Source: Sphingomonas sp. LaA6.9
GTDB lineage: Bacteria; Pseudomonadota; Alphaproteobacteria; Sphingomonadales; Sphingomonadaceae
Assembly: GCF_022601895.1 (NCBI RefSeq)
Contig: NZ_JAKVIO010000019.1
Span: forward strand, 1-64,000
DNA: 64,000 nt
Reading direction: 5' to 3'
A program made the translations under genes and the position numbers. A model generated the notes under the pieces. It was not told the origin of the DNA and did no database searches. It was given only the letters and a program-made list of their open reading frames with translations. Position 1 is the stretch's first letter; each line of letters starts with the position of its first letter. Shown here piece by piece: positions 52,707 to 60,551 of this stretch.

Positions 52707-53396
52707 TCATTTTGCTGCCGCGTCGAGCTGCGGCTTCAGCCCCGCCCAGTCCATCGCACCGGCAACGATCGTGCCGTTGATGAGGAAGGCGGGTGTCCCC
52801 GGAATCTTGCGCTGCTGCCAGGCCTCGCCCGACATGGCGACGAGCTGGTCGGTCGCGGGCTTGCTCACAAGGCAGGCCTGCGCTTTGGCGGGCGCCATGC
52901 CGCGCGCCTGCATCAGCGCGGTCAGCCCCGAACCGCCCGCGATTTCGGCCAGCGCCTTTGCCTGAGGCATGCCCTGGAGCCGGTCGGCATTGGCCCTGTG
53001 AAATTCGATGCCCTTGTTCATCCATTCGGTCTGTTTGGCAAAAATTGCTTCGCTATGACCGAGAAAACGGGCGGGGCCGTCGCAACGCGCGAGCAGCGAT
53101 GCGGCGAGGTCGAGCGGATCGCGCACCGCGTGGCGCACCTCGATGCTCGTCCCCCCCTTGGCGACATAGTCCTGTTTGAGTGTGGTCGAGGCCTCGCCGA
53201 CGAAATGCGCGCAATGGTTGCAGGTATAGCTGAGATACTCGACCAGCTTCGCCTTGGCGGCAGGATTCCCAATCACATAGCTGCCCGTGGACGTGGTCGC
53301 CACGGTTGTGACCCAGTTGCGCGCCGCGGGCTGGGCGGCGACTGCGGCGACACCTGCGCCGGCCAGTGCAAATGCGAATAGAAATGCGGATTTCAC
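52707..53396 (-). CDS. DsbA-like periplasmic thiol-disulfide protein
   Basis: A 229-residue paralogue of the neighbouring DsbA-like gene. The GTG at 53396 overlaps the dciA stop (GTGA) and has GGGGA upstream. A signal peptide (FLFAFALAGAGVAAVAAQ) precedes the domain. The active site CNHC is in EYLSYTCNHCAHFVGEA, and the cis-Pro in IPGTPAFLING. It is translated in one unit with dciA and the lipoprotein paralogue. Confidence 0.9.
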   Translation of the reverse strand: MKSAFLFAFALAGAGVAAVAAQPAARNWVTTVATTSTGSYVIGNPAAKAKLVEYLSYTCNHCAHFVGEASTTLKQDYVAKGGTSIEVRHAVRDPLDLAASLLARCDGPARFLGHSEAIFAKQTEWMNKGIEFHRANADRLQGMPQAKALAEIAGGSGLTALMQARGMAPAKAQACLVSKPATDQLVAMSGEAWQQRKIPGTPAFLINGTIVAGAMDWAGLKPQLDAAAK

Positions 53397-53932
53397 GTCT
53401 TGTCCCCATCGATAACGGGCGCGCCGTGCGATGCCGCGACGCCGCGCGCAAGCGATTCGAGCACCGCCTTGAGCTCGGGATCGGCAATTGTGCGCAGGCT
53501 GTCGCCAAGCTCGAGCGGAATCGGCTTCAACGACGGCGGCGCGGCGCGCCTGGGTGCCGGCTTGGGCGCTGCGCCCTGGCGGATCGCGAGCCGCGCGACG
53601 GCGGGATAGCCGAAGAAGCGGTTGACGCGCTCGATGATCTCGGGCGCGACATGCTGCATCATCGGAGCATGCGCGCCGGCGACCGAAAGCGTCAGCACGC
53701 CGTCGGCGCGCGACCCTTGCGGAAATCGGATCGATTCGGGGGACGAGACATCGGCGTAGCGGCTGCCGACAATCTCTGCCCAGCGACTGACCACCGCGCT
53801 CTGCACGAAACCGAATCGGCGATACGCGGCGCGGCCGATATCGGGCAGCATCTCGGAAACGGTGCGCGCACGCCCGCCCCGCGGCCGCCCTGCGTCCGTC
53901 TGCCCCTTTTTCTGCCCACGCCTTTCGCTCAT
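53393..53932 (-). CDS. dciA: DciA-like DnaB helicase loader (DUF721)
   Basis: A 179-residue DUF721 protein. The ATG at 53932 has GGAGGG 4 bases upstream. The conserved KH-like core is in the N-terminal half (DIGRAAYRRFGFVQSAVVSR, then WAEIVGSRYADVSSPESIRF and LTLSVAGAHAPMMQHVAPEI). DciA proteins load the replicative helicase in bacteria that lack DnaC. It precedes the dsbA-like pair and smc, a conserved sphingomonad order as far as I know. The mutY start is only ~26 bp away on the other strand, so the promoters overlap coding sequence. Confidence 0.88.
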   Translation of the reverse strand: MSERRGQKKGQTDAGRPRGGRARTVSEMLPDIGRAAYRRFGFVQSAVVSRWAEIVGSRYADVSSPESIRFPQGSRADGVLTLSVAGAHAPMMQHVAPEIIERVNRFFGYPAVARLAIRQGAAPKPAPRRAAPPSLKPIPLELGDSLRTIADPELKAVLESLARGVAASHGAPVIDGDKT

Positions 53933-53958
53933 TGGTCCCTCCATGCCATAGCCGACCC

Positions 53959-55029
53959 ATGCCAGTCGATATGCCATTGGAGGAACGGGTCGAAATCCCG
54001 GCTGCGCTGTTGCGCTGGTACGACGCCCATGCGCGCGCTCTGCCCTGGCGAAGCCCGCCGGGAGCGCCCGCGCCCGCGGCTTATCGCGTCTGGCTTTCCG
54101 AAGTCATGCTGCAGCAGACCACGGTTGCCGCGGTAAAGTCCTATTTTGAGGCCTTCACCACGCGCTGGCCGACGGTCGAGGCGCTTGCCGCAGCGGATGA
54201 GGCCGAGGTGATGAGCGCATGGGCAGGACTTGGCTATTATGCCCGCGCGCGCAACATGCTCGCCTGTGCACGTGCGGTCATGCGCGACCATGGCGGGTGC
54301 TTCCCTGATACCGAGACGGAACTGCGCGCGTTGCCCGGAATCGGCGCCTACACAGCGGCAGCGGTCGCCGCGATCGCCTTTGGCCGCCGTGCCGTTGTCG
54401 TCGATGCCAATGTCGAGCGCGTCGTCGCGCGGCTGTTTGCGGTGGAGGAGGCGCTTCCCGCGGCCAAAGCGGTGCTGCATGCGCTCGCCGACAGCATCAC
54501 GCCACCGACGCGCGCGGGCGACTTTGCGCAGGCGATGATGGATCTGGGCGCGACGCTGTGTTCACCGCGCAAGCCGGCCTGCGCGCTGTGTCCGCTCCAG
54601 GCGCCCTGTGCCGCCCGCGCGCTCGGCACGGCCGAGCGCTTCCCGATCAAGGCGGCGACGAAGGCGCGGCCGCGACGCTTCGGGACCGTGTTCTGGGTGG
54701 AGCGTGACGGGCATGTCCTGCTGGTGACGCGCGAGAGCAAGGGGTTGCTCGGCGGGATGCGCGCCTTGCCCACCGGTCCCTGGCAGGACGAGGCACCCGG
54801 GCTGGCCGACGCGCCGCTGGGCGGCGACTGGCGGATCGGTGCGACCGAAGTCTCGCATGTTTTCACGCACTTCGCGCTCGATCTCGCGATCGCGCGACTA
54901 CGGGTCGAAAAAGGTTGCACCGAAAAACCCGCCGGGGAATGGTGGCCGATACAGCGGCTCGACACCGCGGGCTTGCCCACGGTGTTCGCAAAGGCGGCGC
55001 GCAAGGTTCTGGAGGACAGGAATGGCTGA
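53959..55029 (+). CDS. mutY: A/G-specific adenine DNA glycosylase MutY
   Basis: A ~356-residue base-excision repair enzyme that removes A opposite 8-oxoG. The start is uncertain (ATG 53959 or 53971), with no clear ribosome site at either. The catalytic Glu region reads WLSEVMLQQTTVAAVKSYF. The helix-hairpin-helix is LPGIGAYTAAAVAAIAFG with the Asp of VVDANVERV, and the iron-sulfur loop is C-x6-C-x2-C-x5-C (CSPRKPACALCPLQAPC). A Nudix-like C-terminal domain (FGTVFWVERDGHVLLVTRES) recognises oxoG. It overlaps the next gene by 8 bases. Confidence 0.95.
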   Translation: MPVDMPLEERVEIPAALLRWYDAHARALPWRSPPGAPAPAAYRVWLSEVMLQQTTVAAVKSYFEAFTTRWPTVEALAAADEAEVMSAWAGLGYYARARNMLACARAVMRDHGGCFPDTETELRALPGIGAYTAAAVAAIAFGRRAVVVDANVERVVARLFAVEEALPAAKAVLHALADSITPPTRAGDFAQAMMDLGATLCSPRKPACALCPLQAPCAARALGTAERFPIKAATKARPRRFGTVFWVERDGHVLLVTRESKGLLGGMRALPTGPWQDEAPGLADAPLGGDWRIGATEVSHVFTHFALDLAIARLRVEKGCTEKPAGEWWPIQRLDTAGLPTVFAKAARKVLEDRNG

Positions 55030-56299
55030 CATGATGCTCGAACGGCGTGATTTTCTTCGCAGCCTCGGTGCGCTCGGCGCGATCGGGGCGCTGCCGTCGG
55101 GCGCATGGGCGCGTGTCGCGGGCGATGACTGGTTCAAGGTCCAGTCCTATCTCGCGCAGCTTGTGCCCGCCAAACTCCCCGCGCTGGCCGCGGCGATCGG
55201 CCGCAACACCGCCGATGCCGATTTTCTTGCTATGGGCACGCTTGGCCGCGACAGGCCGACGCCGCTAAACATCGACACGCTGTGGCGCGTCTATTCGATG
55301 ACCAAGCCGATCACGGGCATGGCAGCGATGATGCTGATCGAGGACGGCAGGCTGAAGCTCGACCAGAATATCGCCGATTTCATCCCGGGTTTCGCAAACC
55401 CCAAGGTGCAGCTCTCGCCCGATACGCTCGAAGGCCGCCCCGCCAAAGGGCCCGTCACGGTCCGTCACCTGCTGACGCACACCGCAGGGCTCGGCTATTC
55501 GATCATCACCAAGGGGCCATTGCTCCAGGAATATCTGCGGCTGGGGCTCACCCCGGCCGCGCTCAGCCGTACAGCGAAGCTCGATGCCAGCACCCAACCC
55601 ACGGCGCCCAGTCTGAAGGAATTTGCCGATCGGCTCGCGACGCTGCCGCTGATCGCCGATCCGGGCTCGAAATTCAGCTACTCGATGAGCCTCGACCTGC
55701 TCGGGCGCGTGATCGAGGTGGCGTCGGGCAAGCCGTTCGACGTTTTCCTGCAGGAACGCATGTTCGATCCGCTCGGCATGAAGAGCACCTATTGGCGCGT
55801 GCCCGAAGGCGAGGCGGGCCGCTTCGTCACCAATTACATGGTCACGCCGCAGGGACTGCAGCCCGTCGATCCCGCTGCATCGAGCGTCTATCTCGACGCG
55901 CCTCCCTTTCCCTTTGGCGGCGCCGGGCTGGTTATGAGCGCGCGCGACTATGACCGCTTCCTGCAGATGCTGATGGGCTGGGGGGCGGTGAACGGGGTGC
56001 GCGTGATGAAGCCCGAAACCGCGCGCCTCGGCATGTCCAACCTGCTGCCCGAAGGCGTGACTCTGGGCGAGGGCTTTCCGCCCGGCACCGTTTTCGGTGC
56101 GGGCGGGCGCGTCGCCGCGCGATCCGTTGCGGGTGGCGAAGGGGCGGGCGCCTATGGCTGGTCGGGCGCGGCGGGGACGGTCGCCTGGGTCGATCCGCTG
56201 CGTGGCATCCGCGCCTGCGGCTTTGCGCAGTTCCTGCCCTTCGGCACCTTCCCGTTCCAGACCGATTTCCCCAAGATCGTCTACGCAAGCATCGCATGA
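55022..56299 (+). CDS. Tat-exported serine hydrolase (beta-lactamase/class C-like esterase)
   Basis: A 425-residue beta-lactamase-superfamily protein. The ATG at 55022 follows GGAGGACAGGA. The N-terminus LERRDFLRSLGALGAIGALP is a classical Tat signal. The S-x-x-K nucleophile is SMTKPITG and the tyrosine motif is FSYSMSLDLLGR (Y-S-M where many members have Y-x-N). Other family landmarks are VRHLLTHTAGLGY and FGGAGLVMSARDYDRFL. Members include esterases and D-alanyl-D-alanine-type peptidases, so antibiotic resistance should not be inferred. It is coupled to mutY and overlaps nudC by 4 bases. Confidence 0.92.
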   Translation: MADMMLERRDFLRSLGALGAIGALPSGAWARVAGDDWFKVQSYLAQLVPAKLPALAAAIGRNTADADFLAMGTLGRDRPTPLNIDTLWRVYSMTKPITGMAAMMLIEDGRLKLDQNIADFIPGFANPKVQLSPDTLEGRPAKGPVTVRHLLTHTAGLGYSIITKGPLLQEYLRLGLTPAALSRTAKLDASTQPTAPSLKEFADRLATLPLIADPGSKFSYSMSLDLLGRVIEVASGKPFDVFLQERMFDPLGMKSTYWRVPEGEAGRFVTNYMVTPQGLQPVDPAASSVYLDAPPFPFGGAGLVMSARDYDRFLQMLMGWGAVNGVRVMKPETARLGMSNLLPEGVTLGEGFPPGTVFGAGGRVAARSVAGGEGAGAYGWSGAAGTVAWVDPLRGIRACGFAQFLPFGTFPFQTDFPKIVYASIA

Positions 56300-57180
56300 T
56301 CAGTCAGCATCTTCCGGGTTTCACGGGCAGCACGCTCGACCGCGCCGATCTGGTGCGCACCAATCCCGAGCAATTGGGCGCGATGATGGGCAGCCTCTCG
56401 GCAAGGTTGCTCGCGCTTGACGGTATCGACCCCGTGCTCGACGCCGACGGAATGCTGGTCTGGATAAGCCTGGCCGAAGCCGATCCCGCAAGCGAGCTGA
56501 TCTTTCTCGGGCTGATCGACGGCAAGCCCCGCTTTGCCGAGGTGCGCCCCGATCTGCCCGATGGCGTCGAGCGATCGAACGCGATCTTCCGCATGCTTGG
56601 GCTGATGCCGCCGGGTGAGGCGGGGACCTATGCGGCCGCGCGCAGCCTGATCGACTGGCATGTGCGTCACGGCTTCTGCGCGCGGTGCGGCACGCCGACC
56701 GCGATGTTCCGCGGCGGCTGGGGGCGCAAGTGCGACGCGTGCAATGCGGAACATTATCCGCGCGTCGACCCCGTGGTGATCATGCTCGCCGAATTTGACG
56801 GAAGGGTGCTCGTCGGGCGCCAGCCACGCTATCCCGCAGGGCGTTATTCTGCGCTGGCCGGGTTCCTCGAACCCGGCGAATCGCTCGAGGAGGCGGTCGC
56901 GCGCGAACTCTTTGAGGAGGCGGGGCTACGGGCTTCCAACGTCCGCTATGTCGTCAGCCAGCCCTGGCCCTTTCCCTCATCACTGATGATGGCCTGCGTT
57001 GCCGATGTCGACAGCGCCGAACTCACCATCGACTATACCGAGCTTGAGGACGCGATCTGGGTGACGCGCGAGGAGGTTCAGGCCTCGCTCGACGGCGATC
57101 CCGACGCGCCATTCCTGCCGCCGCCACCCTATGCCATCGCGTACACGCTGTTCCAGCGCTGGCTGGAAGGGGCGGATTAG
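56296..57180 (+). CDS. nudC: NAD(H) diphosphatase / NAD-RNA decapping enzyme NudC
   Basis: A 294-residue Nudix enzyme that splits NADH and removes NAD caps from RNA. The zinc ribbon shows the four cysteines in FCARCGTPT and KCDACNAEHYPR. The Nudix box is GFLEPGESLEEAVARELFEEAG, followed by the NudC-specific SQPWPFPSSLMM (Gln-Pro-Trp-Pro-Phe-Pro). Its ATG overlaps the hydrolase stop (ATGA), so it belongs to the mutY operon. Confidence 0.96.
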   Translation: MISQHLPGFTGSTLDRADLVRTNPEQLGAMMGSLSARLLALDGIDPVLDADGMLVWISLAEADPASELIFLGLIDGKPRFAEVRPDLPDGVERSNAIFRMLGLMPPGEAGTYAAARSLIDWHVRHGFCARCGTPTAMFRGGWGRKCDACNAEHYPRVDPVVIMLAEFDGRVLVGRQPRYPAGRYSALAGFLEPGESLEEAVARELFEEAGLRASNVRYVVSQPWPFPSSLMMACVADVDSAELTIDYTELEDAIWVTREEVQASLDGDPDAPFLPPPPYAIAYTLFQRWLEGAD

Positions 57181-57191
57181 GGTCTATCTGA

Positions 57192-57236
57192 GCACTTCCC
57201 GATCGAAAAACCGGTTCCCACTTCTGCGGGAAGTGC
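57192..57236. repeat. Palindromic intergenic repeat between convergent genes
   Basis: The arms GCACTTCCCG and CGGGAAGTGC (perfect 10-bp) enclose GAAAAACCGGTTCCC. The layout, with a central AAACCGGTT segment, resembles short palindromic repeats dispersed in alphaproteobacterial genomes. Lying between two convergent genes it may also stop transcription from both sides. Confidence 0.6.
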
Positions 57237-57237
57237 C

Positions 57238-57753
57238 CTACCGCAGGATGTCGGCGGCGAGCAGCAGCAGCATCTTGGCGTCGATGACAAAGCCCTGATT
57301 TCGCTTCGCCGCGACGAATTGCGTGACCTCGGCCAGTGGGACGCGGTGGACGATGATGTGTTCGTCCTCGACCCCTCCACCTTCGCCTACGCGCGCAAGT
57401 CCCGTTGCACGCACCAGATCGAAGGTTTCGGAAACCATGCCCGGCGAGGAGGCGAAGCGACCGATCAGCTCGATCTTCTCGGCGTGATAGCCCGTCTCTT
57501 CCTCGAGCTCGCGCGCGGCCGCGATCTCGACGGGCTCGCCTTCCTCGTCATCGCCGACCAGCCCCGCGGGCAGTTCGAGGCAGGGGGCTTTCAGCGGATG
57601 GCGATATTGCTCGACCAGCAGGACATGGCCGTCGTCGATCGCGACGATCACCGCCGCGTTGATGTTGCGGGCGCGCGAGACATATTCCCACTTGCCCTCC
57701 TGCTTGGCCACGATGAAGCGGCCATGCCACATGATTTCGACGGGATCTGACAC
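57238..57753 (-). CDS. Nudix hydrolase, ADP-ribose pyrophosphatase-like
   Basis: A 171-residue Nudix protein. The Nudix box spans PAGLVGDDEEGEPVEIAAAR and continues ELEEETGYHAEKI, with the 3-residue extension VGD-DE seen in ADP-ribose pyrophosphatase relatives. The preceding VEQYRHPLKAPCLELPAGL is the classical ADPRase substrate loop (QYR...ELPAG). It probably hydrolyses ADP-ribose or similar NDP-sugars. It follows the TPM gene by 34 bp on the same strand. Confidence 0.92.
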   Translation of the reverse strand: MSDPVEIMWHGRFIVAKQEGKWEYVSRARNINAAVIVAIDDGHVLLVEQYRHPLKAPCLELPAGLVGDDEEGEPVEIAAARELEEETGYHAEKIELIGRFASSPGMVSETFDLVRATGLARVGEGGGVEDEHIIVHRVPLAEVTQFVAAKRNQGFVIDAKMLLLLAADILR

Positions 57754-57787
57754 AGGTGACTCCGGTTGGGTAGGTGCGATCGCAGCG

Positions 57788-58471
57788 TTACAGCTCGATC
57801 AGCCTGTCGGGAAGCTCGTTGGGATCTTCGTGATCCTTGGGAAAGTGCGCCGCGAGGATCTTGCCGACCTCGGCCACCGCTGCGGCCATGCCCGCGCCGG
57901 GATGGCCGTCGCGGACCCGGTCGATGAGCGCAGCCATCGCGTCGCCCCATGCCTCGGGCGCGACCGCGCGGTGCACGGCCTCATCGGCCACGATCTCGGC
58001 CATATGTTCGCGCATCGAAAGATAGATGAGCACGCCCGTCCGCTTCATCGTGCGGCTTTCGGCGCCGACCTTGAAATACTGGATCGCGCGCCGCCGGACG
58101 CGCCGCGCCTTGGTCGCGCGCGGGGTGAGCGCCAGCCTGAGCGGCGTCCATGCGAGGATGTAGCGCACCGCAAGAAATTTGAGCGCGAGCAGCACGAAGA
58201 TGACGGGCAGTATTTCGCCGAGCGTGAATTCATGCTCCCAGCCGCTCGCGAGCCAGGTGAGCAGCGCGATGATCTTTTCGGGGAACACCGCGAACAGCGC
58301 GAGCGCGAGGAACATGATGCCGATCGCCCAGTGCAGCGCGGCGTCGTGATAGGCGTCCGAGACGTCGGTGACGATCGTCACGATCTCGCCATCGGTGCCG
58401 CGCTCGGCCTCTGACACTGCCGCGCTCACCAGCGCATGATCGGCCTCGCTCAGCCGGTTGACCTTCGCCAT
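57788..58471 (-). CDS. TPM-domain membrane protein (second of pair)
   Basis: A 227-residue protein starting MAKVNRLSEADHALVSAAV. Its ATG shares one base with the stop of the upstream TPM gene. An N-terminal TPM-like strand-helix (ERGTDGEIVTIVTDVSDAYH) is followed by two membrane helices (AIGIMFLALALFAVF; LPVIFVLLALKFLAVRY). A cytoplasmic or periplasmic TPM segment follows (RTGVLIYLSMREHMAEIVAD) and a C-terminal helix. It is a typical partner of the LemA/TPM set, whose biochemical role is still poorly defined. Confidence 0.88.
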   Translation of the reverse strand: MAKVNRLSEADHALVSAAVSEAERGTDGEIVTIVTDVSDAYHDAALHWAIGIMFLALALFAVFPEKIIALLTWLASGWEHEFTLGEILPVIFVLLALKFLAVRYILAWTPLRLALTPRATKARRVRRRAIQYFKVGAESRTMKRTGVLIYLSMREHMAEIVADEAVHRAVAPEAWGDAMAALIDRVRDGHPGAGMAAAVAEVGKILAAHFPKDHEDPNELPDRLIEL

Positions 58472-59244
58472 CACCAATCCCCCGATGCGCCGCCACCGCC
58501 GAACGAGCCGCCTCCGCCGCCCCAGGAACCACCCCCGGAGCCACCGCCCCATGAACCTCCGCCCGAGCCGCCGCCCCAGTCACCCGGTCCCCAGATCACG
58601 ATCGGACCATGCCCGCGCCGATATTTGCGGCCGCGCCGGCCGCCGAAGAACATCGGAATCACGATGAACATGATGACGATGATCCAGAAGATCAGCGCGA
58701 TCGGCACGTCGCCATCGCCCTTGTCCTTTTCGGCGGCGAGCAGTTCCTGCTGCCGCTTCGCCGCCTCGTCCGCGGGCAGGCTGATCTGCGTGATAACGGC
58801 ATCGGCGCCCGCGACGATTCCGCCCGCCATGTCGCCGTCGCGGAATTTGGGCAGGATTGCGCGGTTGATGATCACGCTCGACAGCGCGTCGGTCAGTATG
58901 GGTTCGAGCCCATAGCCGACCTCGATCCGCACCTTGCGCTCATTGGGTGCCACGAGCAGCAGCACCCCGTCGTTCTTTTCCTCGGTGCCGATGCCCCAGT
59001 GGCGCCCCAGCCGATAGCCATAATTCTGGATGTCGCGCCCCTCGAGGCTGTCGACCGTCGCGACGACGAACTGCCGCCCGCTCGCCTTTTCGAGCGCCTC
59101 GGCCTTTGAACTGATCCCTGCCTCCTGCGCCGGATCGAGCAGGTTCGCCTGATCGACCACGCGCCCCGTCAGCGGCGGGAAGGTTTGCGCCCATGCAGGT
59201 GCCGCGAGGAGCAGCAGGAGCGCGAGGAGCAGCCACCTCATCAT
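58471..59244 (-). CDS. TPM-domain protein with Gly-rich tail (first of pair)
   Basis: A 257-residue protein. Translation is placed at the MM pair (59244/59241), which is followed by a signal peptide (WLLLALLLLLAAPAWAQ). The TPM domain begins FPPLTGRVVDQANLLDPAQE and includes QFVVATVDSLEGRDIQNYGY and GVLLLVAPNERKVRIEVGYG. A membrane helix (IALIFWIIVIMFIVIPMFF) precedes a Gly/Ser/Trp-rich tail (GGGSGGGSWGGGSGGGSW). The start abuts a palindromic repeat element, so its ribosome site is supplied by that element. LemA is encoded upstream. Confidence 0.9.
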   Translation of the reverse strand: MMRWLLLALLLLLAAPAWAQTFPPLTGRVVDQANLLDPAQEAGISSKAEALEKASGRQFVVATVDSLEGRDIQNYGYRLGRHWGIGTEEKNDGVLLLVAPNERKVRIEVGYGLEPILTDALSSVIINRAILPKFRDGDMAGGIVAGADAVITQISLPADEAAKRQQELLAAEKDKGDGDVPIALIFWIIVIMFIVIPMFFGGRRGRKYRRGHGPIVIWGPGDWGGGSGGGSWGGGSGGGSWGGGGGSFGGGGASGDW

Positions 59245-59340
59245 GTCATTCCCGCGAAAGCGGGAATCCATGAACACCGTATCGGGAAGCGTTCTCATGA
59301 CTTCGTGTTCCTGGATCCCCGCTTTCGCCGGGATGACAAG
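59245..59340. repeat. Inverted pair of REP-like palindromic elements
   Basis: The first copy is GTCATTCCCGCGAAAGCGGG onwards (arms ATTCCCGC/GCGGGAAT, 59248-59267, GAAA loop). The second is the same element in reverse (ATCCCCGCTTTCGCCGGGAT, 59315-59334), with GAACAC-type flanks shared by both. Elements with this core are widespread in sphingomonad and other proteobacterial intergenic regions. The pair fills the gap between the LemA and TPM genes. Confidence 0.75.
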
Positions 59341-59366
59341 GAGGGGGGGCAGGGGCGGCGACCGCC

Positions 59367-59948
59367 TCAGCCGAAATTCACCTTGGGCGCCTGCTCCGAA
59401 CCCGGTTGCGCCTGATAGGGCGTCATCGGCTTGGCGCCGTGGATGATCTTGGCGCCGATCAGGTCGGGGAAGGTGCGGATCGTGGTGTTATAGCTCTGCA
59501 CCGCCTCGTTATAATCCTTGATCGAGACGTTGATGCGGTTCTCCGTGCCCTCCAGCTGCGATTGCAGCGCGAGGAAATTCTCGTTGGACTTGAGCTCGGG
59601 ATAGGCCTCGACCGTCGCGAGCAGCCGCCCCAGCGAGCCCGACAGCGCACCCTGTGCCTGCTGGAACTGCGCCACCTTGGCGGGATCGCTCAGGTCTTCC
59701 GCGCTCACCTGCACCGAGGTTGCCTTGGCGCGCGCCTCGGTTACCTGAGTCAGCACGTCCTTTTCCTGCGCGGCATAGCCCTTCACGGTCTCGACCAGAT
59801 TGGGGACGAGGTCGGCGCGGCGCTGATAGTCCGCCTGGACGTTCGCCCATTTGGCCTTGGCGTTTTCCTCGGCGGTCGGAACGCTGTTGATCCCGCAGCC
59901 CGCGAGCGTCGCGGCGAGGGCAAGCCCGGTCAAGAAACGCAGCTTCAT
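59367..59948 (-). CDS. LemA family lipoprotein
   Basis: A 193-residue LemA protein. The ATG at 59948 has AAGGGGA 7 bases upstream. The lipobox is LAGC (FLTGLALAATLAGC), followed by a coiled helical bundle with the family segments YQRRADLVPNLVETVKGYAA, AYPELKSNENFLALQSQLEG and TENRINVSIKDYNEAVQSYN. LemA and TPM proteins usually occur together; the function is uncertain (envelope or membrane-related). It is divergent from mscL across 106 bp that must hold both promoters. Confidence 0.93.
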   Translation of the reverse strand: MKLRFLTGLALAATLAGCGINSVPTAEENAKAKWANVQADYQRRADLVPNLVETVKGYAAQEKDVLTQVTEARAKATSVQVSAEDLSDPAKVAQFQQAQGALSGSLGRLLATVEAYPELKSNENFLALQSQLEGTENRINVSIKDYNEAVQSYNTTIRTFPDLIGAKIIHGAKPMTPYQAQPGSEQAPKVNFG

Positions 59949-60054
59949 GGCAATCCCCTTTGAAGAATGGACTTTCATGATAAAAACCCTTGGCCCGTTT
60001 GTCGAAGCCAAAGCGCAGATGGGCACGTTACGGCAGCACAACAAGGGGAAGGTC

Positions 60055-60471
60055 ATGCTGAGGGAGTTCAGGGAATTCATCGCACGCGGCAACGTCCTCG
60101 ACCTCGCGGTCGCGGTCATCATCGGCGCGGCCTTCGGCAAGATCGTCACCTCGCTGACCGAAGATCTCGTCATGCCCGTGATCGGCGCGATATTCGGCAA
60201 GGTCGATTTCACTTCGCTGTTCGTCATTCTCGGCGATGTCCCGGCGGATTATAAAGGCTCGCTCGCTGACTATACGGCATTGAAGGCCGCGGGCGTGCCG
60301 CTCTTCGGCTATGGCCATTTCGTGACCGAGGTGATCAATTTCGTGATCATCGCCTTTGCGATCTTCCTGATCGTCAAGGCTGCCAACAGGATCAACAGGC
60401 CCGCCGAAGCGCCCGCCGGCCCCACCGAGATCGAACTGCTCACCGAAATCCGCGACGCACTCAAGAAGTGA
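60055..60471 (+). CDS. mscL: Large-conductance mechanosensitive channel MscL
   Basis: A 138-residue channel that opens on membrane stretch during osmotic downshock. The ATG at 60055 has AAGGGGAAGG upstream and gives the canonical start MLREFREFIARGNVLDLAVA. TM1 continues VIIGAAFGKIVTSLTEDLVM. The periplasmic loop is somewhat long (FVILGDVPADYKGSLADYTA), and TM2 is VTEVINFVIIAFAIFLIVKA. A C-terminal helix closes with ELLTEIRDALKK. The tmRNA gene follows. Confidence 0.95.
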   Translation: MLREFREFIARGNVLDLAVAVIIGAAFGKIVTSLTEDLVMPVIGAIFGKVDFTSLFVILGDVPADYKGSLADYTALKAAGVPLFGYGHFVTEVINFVIIAFAIFLIVKAANRINRPAEAPAGPTEIELLTEIRDALKK

Positions 60472-60551
60472 GCTCCGGGCGGACATGCCGGGGGCATGTT
60501 CGGTTTGCGAACGCGTCCACTTTTCATTCACCGAACAGTCCCTATATTGGC

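Noticed and set aside
49579-52965. 1,128-codon open frame opposite smc
   Set aside because: It is a product of the very high GC and third-position bias of smc and the dsbA-like gene on the other strand. It has no start context, domain or membrane pattern, and its composition is Arg/Gly/Leu-rich as expected for an antisense frame.
55022-56299. Antibiotic resistance beta-lactamase
   Set aside because: The S-x-x-K fold is present, but the tyrosine motif is Y-S-M and the Tat-exported architecture fits esterases or peptidases of the superfamily. Resistance cannot be claimed.
57192-57236. Attachment site of a mobile element
   Set aside because: The palindrome resembles a dispersed intergenic repeat; no integrase or tRNA lies nearby.
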